Assembly (NCBI RefSeq): GCF_013307435.2 | Contig: NZ_CP102845.1 | Location: 930,001-994,000, forward strand | Length of the DNA: 64,000 nt | Direction: 5' to 3' | DNA from: Microvirga terrae | GTDB taxonomy: Bacteria > Pseudomonadota > Alphaproteobacteria > Rhizobiales > Beijerinckiaceae | Shown: positions 34,415-43,500 of the stretch, piece by piece | Position numbering within the stretch: the first letter of the stretch is position 1 | How the letters are laid out: every line of letters starts with the position of its first letter | Notes under the pieces: generated by a model | Told to the model about the DNA's origin: nothing | The model's input: the letters and a program-made list of their open reading frames with translations, nothing else | Database searches by the model: none | Made by a program: the position numbers and the translations under genes

Positions 34415-36601
34415 GTGACCGTGATCCTCAAAAAGCTGCGGCGCCTCGGGATCGGGCGGATCGTCAGCCTGCTGCTTCTCGTCAGCCTTCTGGCCTTGCG
34501 GGTCTGGGATCCCGGCCCGGTGGAGGCGCTGCGCCAGAAATCCTTCGATATCTATCAGCTCATGCATCCTCGCACCGAACGCAAGGATCTCGTCAGCATC
34601 ATCGATATCGACGAGCAGAGTCTGAGGATTCTGGGACAATGGCCCTGGCCTCGCACGGTCATGGCCGAGATGATCTCGAAGATCGTGGCACTCGGCGGAG
34701 AGGTCATCGGATTCGACGTGCTTTTTCCCGAAGAGGATCGCAGCTCTCCGGGCGTTGCGGCGAAAACTTTTCAGGGACTGGACGATGCCACGATGGAGAG
34801 GCTTCGGCGTCTCCCCGGCAACGATGCGATTTTTGCCGAGGCGATACGCGACGCGAAGGTCGTTCTCGGACAGTCGGGCTATCGCGTATCGGGAGCGGCG
34901 CTGAGCGCCCGGCCAGCCAGCCAGGCGCCGATCGCCACGCTGGGCCCGGATCCACGCGCATTCCTGGTGGATTTCCCGCAGCTTCTGCGCAACCTGCCCA
35001 TCCTGGACGATGCAGCGCAGGGGCATGGCCTTTTCTCGATCAGCCCGGAAGGGGATGGAACAGTCCGCCGCGTTCCGGTCGTCGCCGTGGCGAACCAAAC
35101 CGTGGTTCCGTCGCTGTCTCTCGAAATGCTGCGGGTTGCCACGGGAGCCGGAGGCATCCTCGTCAAGACGGATCTGAGCGGCGTGCGAAGCGTCAGCGTG
35201 CAGGATTTCGAGATCCCGACCGATGGCAAGGGACGGATCTGGATTCATTTCTCGGCTCCCGATCTGAGCAAGTACATCTCCGCCATCGACCTGCTGGAAG
35301 GCCGTGTTCCGGCCGACCGGATCGCTGGAAAGATGGTGCTGATCGGGACCTCGGCGGCCGGGCTGCTCGATCTCAAGGTGACGCCGGTCCATCCGGCGCT
35401 TCCCGGAGTCGAACTGCACGCGCAACTGCTCGAGAGCGCTCTGACGCGATCGACCCTGAGCCGCCCCAGCTACACGGCCTTCGCCGAAATCCTGCTGGCA
35501 GCCCTGCTCGGTCTGACGGTCATCGGGTTGGCGCCCACGGTGAGCGCCGGGCCGCTCTTCGTGCTCGGCGGCCTGATCGCGGCCCTGATCCTGGGCATGT
35601 CGTGGTACTGCTTCTCGTATCTCGATCTTCTGATCGACTACACGTTCCCGCTGACCTCGAGCTTCCTCGTCTATGCCGTCCTGGTATGCACGAACTACAT
35701 GACCGTGTCGGCGGATCGCCGCTGGATCAGGTCGGCCTTCAGCCAATACATCTCCCCCGATCTCGTCGAGCAGCTGGCGCATTCGCCCGAGCGGCTGAAG
35801 CTCGGTGGCGAGCAGCGCGAGCTCACCGTGCTGTTCTCCGACATCCGCGGCTTCACGGCCATCTCGGAGGCGTACAAGGACGATCCGCAGGGATTGACCG
35901 CTCTGATCAATCGCCTCTTCACGCCCCTGACCAAGGACATCGTGAAGCATCGGGGAACCATCGACAAATATATGGGCGATGCCATCATGGCGTTCTGGAA
36001 CGCCCCGCTCGACGACATCTCCCATGAAGCGCATGCCTGCGAGGCCGCTCTCACCATGCAGGAGAGCCTCGAGATTCTGAACGAGGAGCGCCGGCGGGAG
36101 GCCGACCCGACGCAGTGGGTCGCGCCGCTCCGGATCGGGATCGGCCTGAACACGGGTGTCTGCGTGGTCGGCAATTTCGGCTCCGACCTGCACTTCAACT
36201 ATTCCGTCCTGGGCGACACGGTCAATCTGGCATCCCGCCTGGAGGGGCTGACGAAGCAGTACGGCGTCTCGATCATCGTCGGGGAGAAGACCGCCCAGGC
36301 GGTGCGCTCGCGGTTTGCCGTTCTCGAACTGGATCATCTGCAGGTCCGCGGAAAGCAGGAGCCCGAGCGCATCTTCGCGCTGCTCGGACGGGCCGACATG
36401 GCCTCGGATCCCGACTTCGTCGGCCTGCTGGAGCGGAACGACGCGATGCTCGCGGCCTATCGGGCCAGGGAATGGTCGCAGGCCCTCGAGACGATCCTGC
36501 TCGGTCGGGAGACCGGCAAGGTTTTCGGGCTCGACGACTACCACGACTTCTACATAAAGCGAATCCGGCATCAGATCGAGGCTCCCGCATCGTCCAAATG
36601 A
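34415..36601 (+). CDS. CHASE2-domain adenylate/guanylate cyclase
   Basis: 728 residues starting at GTG. One N-terminal membrane helix (about 14-30) precedes a CHASE2 extracytoplasmic sensor (about 40-335; LVSIIDIDEQSLRILGQWPWPR, VIGFDVLFPEEDRSS, HGLFSISPEGDGTVRRVPV, IAGKMVLIGTSAAGLLDLK). Three to four helices (about 345-430) follow, then a class III cyclase domain (about 465-660; VLFSDIRGFTAISEAY, DKYMGDAIMAFWNAP, IGIGLNTGVCVVGNFGS, NYSVLGDTVNLASRLEG). Both metal-binding Asp residues are present (FSDIRGF, MGDAIM). It should turn an external signal into cAMP or cGMP. The preceding FecR/vWFA gene is a likely partner. Confidence 0.93.
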   Translation: MTVILKKLRRLGIGRIVSLLLLVSLLALRVWDPGPVEALRQKSFDIYQLMHPRTERKDLVSIIDIDEQSLRILGQWPWPRTVMAEMISKIVALGGEVIGFDVLFPEEDRSSPGVAAKTFQGLDDATMERLRRLPGNDAIFAEAIRDAKVVLGQSGYRVSGAALSARPASQAPIATLGPDPRAFLVDFPQLLRNLPILDDAAQGHGLFSISPEGDGTVRRVPVVAVANQTVVPSLSLEMLRVATGAGGILVKTDLSGVRSVSVQDFEIPTDGKGRIWIHFSAPDLSKYISAIDLLEGRVPADRIAGKMVLIGTSAAGLLDLKVTPVHPALPGVELHAQLLESALTRSTLSRPSYTAFAEILLAALLGLTVIGLAPTVSAGPLFVLGGLIAALILGMSWYCFSYLDLLIDYTFPLTSSFLVYAVLVCTNYMTVSADRRWIRSAFSQYISPDLVEQLAHSPERLKLGGEQRELTVLFSDIRGFTAISEAYKDDPQGLTALINRLFTPLTKDIVKHRGTIDKYMGDAIMAFWNAPLDDISHEAHACEAALTMQESLEILNEERRREADPTQWVAPLRIGIGLNTGVCVVGNFGSDLHFNYSVLGDTVNLASRLEGLTKQYGVSIIVGEKTAQAVRSRFAVLELDHLQVRGKQEPERIFALLGRADMASDPDFVGLLERNDAMLAAYRAREWSQALETILLGRETGKVFGLDDYHDFYIKRIRHQIEAPASSK

Positions 36602-36614
36602 CCTTGAGCATCCG

Positions 36615-36649
36615 TTCCGATGCTCCTGCCTTTTCCGATGCTCCTGCCT
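36615..36649 (+). repeat. Short tandem duplication in the cyclase-MFS spacer
   Basis: TTCCGATGCTCCTGCCT occurs at 36615-36631 and again at 36633-36649, an 18-bp period. It lies in the 136-bp convergent spacer. Nearby, the segment around 36705-36731 resembles an intergenic motif I recall as common in Hyphomicrobiales, unverified. Confidence 0.6.
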
Positions 36650-36737
36650 GTTTTGAAGAGCGCGTCGTTCGAGCGGACCCGAAGGGCCGCGTCAGCGAAA
36701 ACCGGATCCACGTTTCCGCACGATGCGCTAGCCTTGA

Positions 36738-37991
36738 TCAGGTCTTCTGCGGCGTGGCCTCCGGCGCTACCTCGCTGCGGACGAGCTGATCGCGCTGGGC
36801 GAGATCCGGAAACCAGAACCGCCAGAGCCCTGCGAGCATGAGGGTCCCGATGCCCCCGATCACGACGGCGGGCGAGGCCCCCACGAGCCAGGCGAGCGTT
36901 CCCGACTCGAACTCGCCGAGCTCGTTCGACGCGCCGATGAACACCGTGTTGACGGCGGCCACGCGCCCGCGCAGATCGTCCGGCGTCTCCGCCTGGACGA
37001 GGGTCTGGCGCACCACGACGCTGACCATGTCGGCCGCCCCCAGGATGGCGAGCAGCACCAGGGTCAGGCCGAAGCTCGTGGACAGGCCGAACCCCACGGT
37101 CGCGAGGCCGAAGACGCCGACCGCCTGCAGCATGCGCAGGCCCGCCCGGCGCGACAGGAGCGACGAATGGGCCAGGACCACCGCCATGATGACGGCCCCG
37201 ACCGCCGGCATGGATCGCAGGAGGCCGAGCCCCCAGGGGCCCACATGGAACACGTCGCGGGCGAAGATCGGCATCAGGGCCGTGGCCCCGCCGAGGAGGA
37301 CGGCGAAGAGGTCCAGGGAGATCGCCCCGAGGAGAAGCGGCCGCGTGCGCAGGAAGACGAGGCCCGCCACGAGGCGGGACCAGGTCACCGGCTCCCGCTT
37401 GGCGTCGGCCGGGCGCAGGCGCAGGGCCGCCACGAGCAGGGCGGCGAGCCCGAAGCACACGGTCGATCCCATGAACGGCGCCGTCGGATGGACCGCGTAC
37501 AGGATGCCCCCGACCGCCGGGCCGCTGATGGTGGCCACCTGCTGGACCGAGGAGTTCCAGGCGATCGCGTTGGCGAGGTCGCCGGACGGCACGAGGCCCG
37601 GCACGATGGCCTGGGCGGCGGGATTGCCGAAGGCCCGGGCGGCCCCGAAGGCCACCAGGAGACCGTAGATCGGCCAGAGCGCCGGCACGCCCGCCTGCAC
37701 TTGCGTGAGCAGGCCCAGCGAGGTCAGCATCATGGCCGAGAAGACCAGCATGAGGATCCAGCGCCGGCTGTACCGGTCGGCCACGAGGCCGGTCACGAGC
37801 ACGAGGGCCATGGTGGGCAGGAACGACGCGAGCCCGACCAGGCCGAGGTTGAGCGCGCTGCCGCTGGCATCGTAGACCAGCCAGGCGACCGCGACCGTCT
37901 GGACCTGCACGGCCAGCGCCATGGCGAACCGGGCCGCGCAGAACAGCCGGAAATCCCTGTGGCGGAAGGCCGCCCAGCCTTTGGATGCCAT
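36738..37991 (-). CDS. Major facilitator superfamily transporter
   Basis: 417 residues from ATG 37991, preceded by GAGGGACGAG. A much longer in-frame extension to 38225 has no membrane-protein character and is rejected. About twelve hydrophobic helices start at RDFRLFCAARFAMAL. The loop 2-3 motif GLVADRYSRRWIL is typical of MFS. The family resembles the enterobactin exporter/EntS-like and drug-efflux group (MFS_3). Likely an inner-membrane proton-coupled exporter; substrate unknown. It is convergent with the cyclase gene and stands alone. Confidence 0.9.
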   Translation of the reverse strand: MASKGWAAFRHRDFRLFCAARFAMALAVQVQTVAVAWLVYDASGSALNLGLVGLASFLPTMALVLVTGLVADRYSRRWILMLVFSAMMLTSLGLLTQVQAGVPALWPIYGLLVAFGAARAFGNPAAQAIVPGLVPSGDLANAIAWNSSVQQVATISGPAVGGILYAVHPTAPFMGSTVCFGLAALLVAALRLRPADAKREPVTWSRLVAGLVFLRTRPLLLGAISLDLFAVLLGGATALMPIFARDVFHVGPWGLGLLRSMPAVGAVIMAVVLAHSSLLSRRAGLRMLQAVGVFGLATVGFGLSTSFGLTLVLLAILGAADMVSVVVRQTLVQAETPDDLRGRVAAVNTVFIGASNELGEFESGTLAWLVGASPAVVIGGIGTLMLAGLWRFWFPDLAQRDQLVRSEVAPEATPQKT

Positions 37992-38267
37992 GTCGCTCGT
38001 CCCTCGTTCCCCGGCCGATCCCGCGGGCGCTTCTGTAGACCATTTTTGGGCCGAGCGGAGCGTTTCGCCGGCAAAAAATTGCCGCACGGCAGGAGAAGGC
38101 ACGGCGGGCCGCGTTGCGCCTCCTCCTGCCGGACCGGGAACGACGCCCCGGTCGCCGTCGTGGGCCCCGTGCCGGTGCTTCCGGTCATGCGGGGCGCGGC
38201 TGTTCGATCGGGGCCGGCGGGACACGCCCGGCCAGGATGCAGCCTGGTCGGCCCGTCGGCGGGTTCG

Positions 38268-38531
38268 TCACCGCCGCAGAGCCGCCTTCGCGGCCTCCCG
38301 CTGCTTGTGCCAGTACCCCCGATACTGGTCGAGTTCGTAGAGGACCGCATCGGCGAAGAGATGGCGCTGCTGCAGATAGCACGGCGGCCCATACCCGCCC
38401 TGGCAGCTTTCGTTCTTCTGACACGTGCGCCTGCGGCAGATGCTGTGCGCCATGAGCAGATCGGACAGGCGGCGCAGGGTGTCGTCGTAGTCGGGCATGT
38501 TGAACAGGGGGATGTCGCTGTCCTGGATCAT
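38268..38531 (-). CDS. Small Cys-containing conserved-looking hypothetical protein
   Basis: 87 residues from ATG 38531; an upstream ATG at 38573 would add 14. The central segment has four cysteines (ICRRRTCQKNESCQGGYGPPCY), spaced C-x5-C-x5-C-x7-C, followed by an aromatic, charged helical tail (DAVLYELDQYRGYWHKQREAA). The spacing could bind a metal. Composition and the clear ATG suggest a real gene, but I do not recognise the family. It lies alone upstream of the MFS gene on the same strand. Confidence 0.55.
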   Translation of the reverse strand: MIQDSDIPLFNMPDYDDTLRRLSDLLMAHSICRRRTCQKNESCQGGYGPPCYLQQRHLFADAVLYELDQYRGYWHKQREAAKAALRR

Positions 38532-39738
38532 GATGGGTCTCTCGGCAATGATGGTGGTGAGGAATGGCTGCAAGGAATGGATAAAGAGGCGTGCGCACAG
38601 GCACGGGTCTTCGGCCCGGGGCCGGACAGGCCCCGGGTTTGAAGGCAGTCGAGGGTGGCGCGAGTGGCGGCCCGGCTCGATGCTATGGGTGGGATGGAAG
38701 AGCAGGACCGCCCCTCGCGCACGGTTCTTTTCAGGCGGACCAGCTGGACGGAGCCCAAGGTCGGCCTCCTGCGCGCCCAGGTTTGCGAAGCCTGTCGCAG
38801 GACCGTGCCGGTTCCCTCCGCTGCGAACGCCTCGAGCGCGCCCCTCGTCGGAACCGATCTGAGTAATGATATAGCTCAGGTTAGGAGGATTGTCAAGAAC
38901 GAAATAAGAACATCATCGCATCGTCTCGAACTCTCCGTCTCATGCTCATCCTCCGCACGTCATCACCGGGCTTGTCCCGGTGATCCCGATGGCACGAAAC
39001 GCCGCGCTTCACATGATCGGGATGGCCGGGACAAGCCCGGCCATGACGTCGGGGGTGGAATGACGGAGGGTGGCCAGGACAGGCGGGGGGGCGCCAAGAC
39101 GGGAGAGGGCGCCAAGACGAGCGGGGATGCCATGACGCGGAGGGTGGCCGGCACCGGCCGGGGATGAGAGAACCCGCCCGTTCGCATGCGGGGAATGAGC
39201 CCGGTGCCCGAAGGCCTTGACCGGAAGGGCTTGAGCATCCTGGACCAGGGCCGATGGGGGCGATCCAGGAGGGCATCGGCCTGCCGGCAGGCTCGACCGG
39301 GTCAGGAACGCGTTCCGGGCCGGCGGTCCTGGAATGGCAACGAGATTGCAATTTGGCAAAGTCCAGCTTGCAAATGCGTATGATGTCTCGCACCGGCAGG
39401 CGACGGCTCGTGATTGCTATCGGCAGGACCCGTCAAGAGACAGGCAGGCCGCGTTCCGGCTCTGCGTTTTTCTTATGAAAAGCAAGGCGTTCCGCCCGAT
39501 CACGCCGGCACGGGACTGCAACTTCAGGGTCTATTTTCCTGGCTTCAGAATGGAATCAGACAACCTCTGATAGGGACGGGCCTGCGACAATCGGCAACCA
39601 GAGAGCGATTAAGCATTTTTGCGTAACAGCGTTGCCTTTCTGGTTCCCTCGGATATGTTACGTAATATTAATTCATTTCTAAGGAGCCCGTCGGCTCCGA
39701 CACGGTTGCGTAGCGGTCCAGGCAAGGGGGACATGATC
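38532..39738 (+). other. Non-coding region of about 1.2 kb before the giant RTX genes
   Basis: No convincing coding gene. The 170-codon frame at 38655-39167 runs straight through the REP-like element and is judged spurious. The segment holds the paired palindromes (38957-39052) and GC-rich imperfect repeats (GGCGCCAAGACG at 39090-39101 and 39108-39119). A less GC-rich stretch at 39340-39690 is probably the leader and promoter of the RTX gene. It includes a 6-bp stem (GGAGCC 39683-39688, GGCTCC 39693-39698). Confidence 0.55.
38957..39052. repeat. Paired inverted REP-like palindromes (BIME-like element)
   Basis: The first hairpin has arms ATCACCGGG (38962-38970) and CCCGGTGAT (38976-38984) with loop CTTGT. 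The second has ATGGCCGGG (39023-39031) and CCCGGCCAT (39037-39045) with loop ACAAG, the reverse complement of the first loop. The flanks ACGTCAT/ATGACGT and ATCCCGAT/ATCGGGAT make the whole an imperfect inverted repeat. This looks like a dispersed REP doublet; copy number needs the genome. Confidence 0.8.
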
Positions 39739-40527
39739 ATGAACAAGCCCGTTTTCGAGAACGTCATCGGCGATCGAATCGACGTCGGCAATGTGCTTGA
39801 CGACACGCTCGCCGGCGGTGCGGCAGCGTACATGGCCGCACCCGACATGGCTCCCCCCCTGGACGACCACCCGAGCCGGGCGCCGGGTCTCGCGCTGCCG
39901 CAGGATGAGAAGGACGGTCGGCGCTCGATGGAGGCTCCCGCGACGCTTAAGGAAGACGATAAGGCGGCGCACGCGATCGAGCGGCTGACGCCGCTCGTGA
40001 AATCCGAGCCCGTGCTGGAGGATCGCTTCTCCAGCGACAGGCTCTCGAATGAGGCAGTTCAGCGGAACTCATCCGCTCTCGCCAATGCAATTAATCATCA
40101 GGAGCATGGGGCCGGCGGCACGGCGGCGAAGGCTGCTGAGACATCGCACGCCAAGGGGAAGGCTGCAACTCTTTCTGATCAGCCATCGTTCCTCGCATCC
40201 GACAAGTCTGCCGATAGCGCAGGGCCTGTGATGACCTTCTCGTCGATTTATCTTCAAGGCAAGGACGATCCCAACGATCCCGACTCGATTGACTTGCGTG
40301 GAATTGCATTTTCCGTGCGCGCCGATCTGTTGGCCGGAAACGACACGATCTGGGCCGGCGGAGCCGGGGACGCTTCCATCGACGGCGGCGCTGGCAATGA
40401 CATGATCTATGGCCGGTTTTTCTCAAACATAGACGACGGTCAATACGGCGACAACTACTCTGGAGGTACGGGTATCGACACTGTCGACTTCTCGCTATGG
40501 GGAAGCGAAAAAACGCCGGTCGCATGA
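39739..40527 (+). CDS. N-terminal fragment of the giant RTX adhesin (frame ends at A6 run)
   Basis: About 262 residues from ATG 39739, which has AAGGGGG eight bases upstream. There is no signal peptide. The first 150 residues are polar and unlike known domains; the end has RTX-like repeats (LLAGNDTIWAGGAGDASIDGGAGNDMIYG) and GGTGIDTVDFSLWGSEK. The frame then stops at 40525-40527. The same protein clearly continues in another frame from the A6 run at 40508-40513: reading SLWGSEK-NAGRMTFNGQTG restores a continuous RTX protein. This is a one-base deletion, an assembly error or slippage site. It is part of one gene with 40497-47624. Confidence 0.75.
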   Translation: MNKPVFENVIGDRIDVGNVLDDTLAGGAAAYMAAPDMAPPLDDHPSRAPGLALPQDEKDGRRSMEAPATLKEDDKAAHAIERLTPLVKSEPVLEDRFSSDRLSNEAVQRNSSALANAINHQEHGAGGTAAKAAETSHAKGKAATLSDQPSFLASDKSADSAGPVMTFSSIYLQGKDDPNDPDSIDLRGIAFSVRADLLAGNDTIWAGGAGDASIDGGAGNDMIYGRFFSNIDDGQYGDNYSGGTGIDTVDFSLWGSEKTPVA

Positions 40528-43500
40528 CCTTCAACGGGCAAACAGGCCAAGGCTTTTGGCTTGCATCGGGACTCGGCGGTCCATACGCTCACGTGGCTGC
40601 GGATATCGAGAAGATCATCGGCACCAATCGTGATCAGAAAAATCAAGGAGGCAATGATCAGTTCTGGATCGAGACGCAGTACGATTCAGCACAAAAGTCC
40701 TGGCAGTGGTTCGGAATGGCCGGAAGCGACGATCTCAAGGCCGGACTCGGCAACGATACGCTCGACGGCGGATGGGACGCGGACGGATTGCAGGGCGGGG
40801 ACGGCGACGATGTGCTTTTCGCCAGTCAAGGTTTCAATGACAACGTCCGAGACGTCCTGTGGGGCGGCAGCGGGAATGACCGACTGGAAGGCAATTCCAA
40901 CGATCTCCTGTTTGGCGGCGACGGCAATGACACACTCATAGGTGGCTGGGCCTTCTATGGCGATTACACCTACACGTCAGCCGCTGGCGCGCGGTTCACC
41001 TTCACTTACAGTACCTCAGTTAACCTAAACGTGAACCTCACCACCCGCAAGGTGACGGACGGTACCTATACGGACACCCTGATCGACATCTGGCAAGTCA
41101 GCACGGGCAACGGCAGTGACACTCTGACTGCCGACAGTTCCAGCGCCTGGTTCAATGGTGGCGGCGGGGACGACAAGTTCTATGGCGGCGCCGGAAACGA
41201 TACGCTGATTGGCGGATCCGGTTTTGACTTCTTCTACGGCTCCGCGGGCTCCGACCTGATCGACGGTGACGTTGACGGCGGCGTCGTCGACTACGTTTCG
41301 CTGGGTGGTTCGGTCAAGATCAATCTCGCCACCCAGAAAGCCGTCAAAACGATCGGCAGCACGACCGCCACTGACGACGTCAAGAATATCGACCACGCGC
41401 AGGGAACGAACCAGTCGGACGAAATTCTGGGTAATGCCAACGCCAATCATCTTCTCGGCGCAGATGGAGACGATTACCTCTTCGGCGACAAAGGCAATGA
41501 CAGCCTCGAAGGGGGTGAGGGAAAGGACAAGTTGTCGGGTGGTGATCACAACGATTCCCTCTACGGCGGCAACGGCGATGATCAGCTGTTCGGGGACGTC
41601 GGCATCGATTCCATGGTTGGCGGCAATGGCGACGACGAGTACTGGGTGGACAATGACGGCGATGTCGTGGTCGAGGTCATCACCGGAGGCGCGAAGGATC
41701 TCATCCACACCACGATCGATTACAATCTGGGCGCCAAGGCCGGTTTTGTCGAGAACCTGAAGGCGGAGGGAACCGCGAACGTCAAGCTGACCGGCAATGC
41801 CGGCAACAACATCCTGACAGGCAATAGCGGAAACAACGAATTCGAAGGCGGCGGCGGCGTCGACACGATGATCGGCGGCCTCGGCGACGACACCTACCAT
41901 ATCCGCAATATCGACGACGATCCCCGCGAATTCCGGACGACGATCGAAGGGGCCCACGATACGGCCTATATCTATGTCGCCAATTTCGACGGCCGGAAGC
42001 TCGCGAATATCGAGCATGTCTTTACAAGAGGCGCTGGCAGCGTCGATTACGGGCCGGACAAGCCCGTCGTCATCAGGGGATCCTCGTCCATCGACGAGAA
42101 CCTCACCGGGTTCGTCGCGCAGGTCTGGGCGAGGGATCCCGACAATGTCGGCGGGCCGCTGAAATATGAGCTCCTGACGCATCAGGACAAGTTCAGCATC
42201 GATCCCGACAGCGGCGACATCGCGCTCAAGACGAAAATCGACTTCGAAGATCCGTTCTCCGGCCTTCTCACCGACGGGCAGGGCAGGAAGTACTTCGTCG
42301 TCGACGTCCGGGCGGTCGAAACCTCCGGGGGAAAATACAGCTCCCAGGAGAGCTTTAAGATCTACATCAACGGCGTGGACGAGGCGCCGAGTGCTCCGCA
42401 ATATTCCGGCAAGCCGACCTTCCTCGAAAACAAGCCCATTGCCGGATCTCTGGTGACGTTGGGCGGCGCCTTGGATCCCGAGCAAGGGAACGTGGTTACT
42501 TATGCGCTCGCGACGGATGCCGACGCCAATCCCGGCGGGCTCTTCGTCGTCAGTGCCAATGGCGCAATCACCTTGGCGCAGCCTAACGGATCGCTCGACT
42601 ACGAGGCGAGCTCAATCGTCAAGGACGGGGCCGAGCGCTACTTCATCGTCAAGGTCGTGGCAAAGGACCCGGCCGGCAATCAGTCGGCCGTCACGCCGGT
42701 CAAGATCTATGTCACGAACGACGATGAAGAGCCGTCCATCCCGAGCTATTCCGGCAAGCCGACGGTGGTCGAGAACACCGTCCCGACCCAGCCCATCGTC
42801 CAATTGAGCAGCGTCGATCCGGAAGGCGATCCGGTCACTTTCTCCCTGGCACAGGTGCCCGACGCCAATCCGAACAATCGCTTCCTGGTGAGTGCGGACG
42901 GCAAGATCACCTTGGCGCCGAACGTCACGCTCGATTACGAGGCTGCCGATCTCAACGAGGATCCCTTTGATGGCGGCAAGTACTACGTCGTCAGGGTGGT
43001 CGCCTCGGACGGCAAAAATCATGGGTCTTCGATCAAGGATGTCCGGATCTATGTCTCGCCCGTCGATGAAGCGCCGAGCATCCCGAATGACCCCGGCCCC
43101 CAGACTTGGGCGGAAGGGACCGGCCCGGGTGTCACCCTGGCGCAGGTTCGGGGATCGATCGATCCGGAGCAGATGAACGTCAATTATCATCTCTCGAGCG
43201 CGGGCGATGCCAATCCCGGCAACCGGTTCCAGGTCAGCCTCGATGGCAAGATCACCTTGGCGCCCACCAAGACCCTGGACTACGAGGCGGCCGATCTGCG
43301 TCAGGATACGCCCAACGGCCCCAAATACTACATCGTCAAGGTCGTGGCCAAGGACCCGGCCGGAAATTCCTCGGCCGAGAGGCTGGTGAAGATCTTCGTC
43401 ACCAACGTGGACGAAGCGCCGAACGCGCCGACCCCGGGACTGTCCGCGTCATGGACCGAGAACGTCGTGCCGTCGGCCGCGCTGTTGACCGTGACGGGAT

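Noticed and set aside
32042..36571. A 1509-codon open frame on the minus strand
   Set aside because: It lies opposite two well-supported plus-strand genes (FecR/vWFA and CHASE2 cyclase). It is rich in Arg/Asp/Gln without any domain, as expected for a GC-driven antisense shadow.
36738..38225. Longer MFS reading with a 78-residue N-terminal extension
   Set aside because: The extension is Arg/Gly/Pro-rich and the first membrane helix follows the ATG at 37991, which has its own ribosome-binding site.
38655..39167. 170-codon plus-strand frame
   Set aside because: It runs through the REP-like palindromes, lacks a clear start site and shows no domain.
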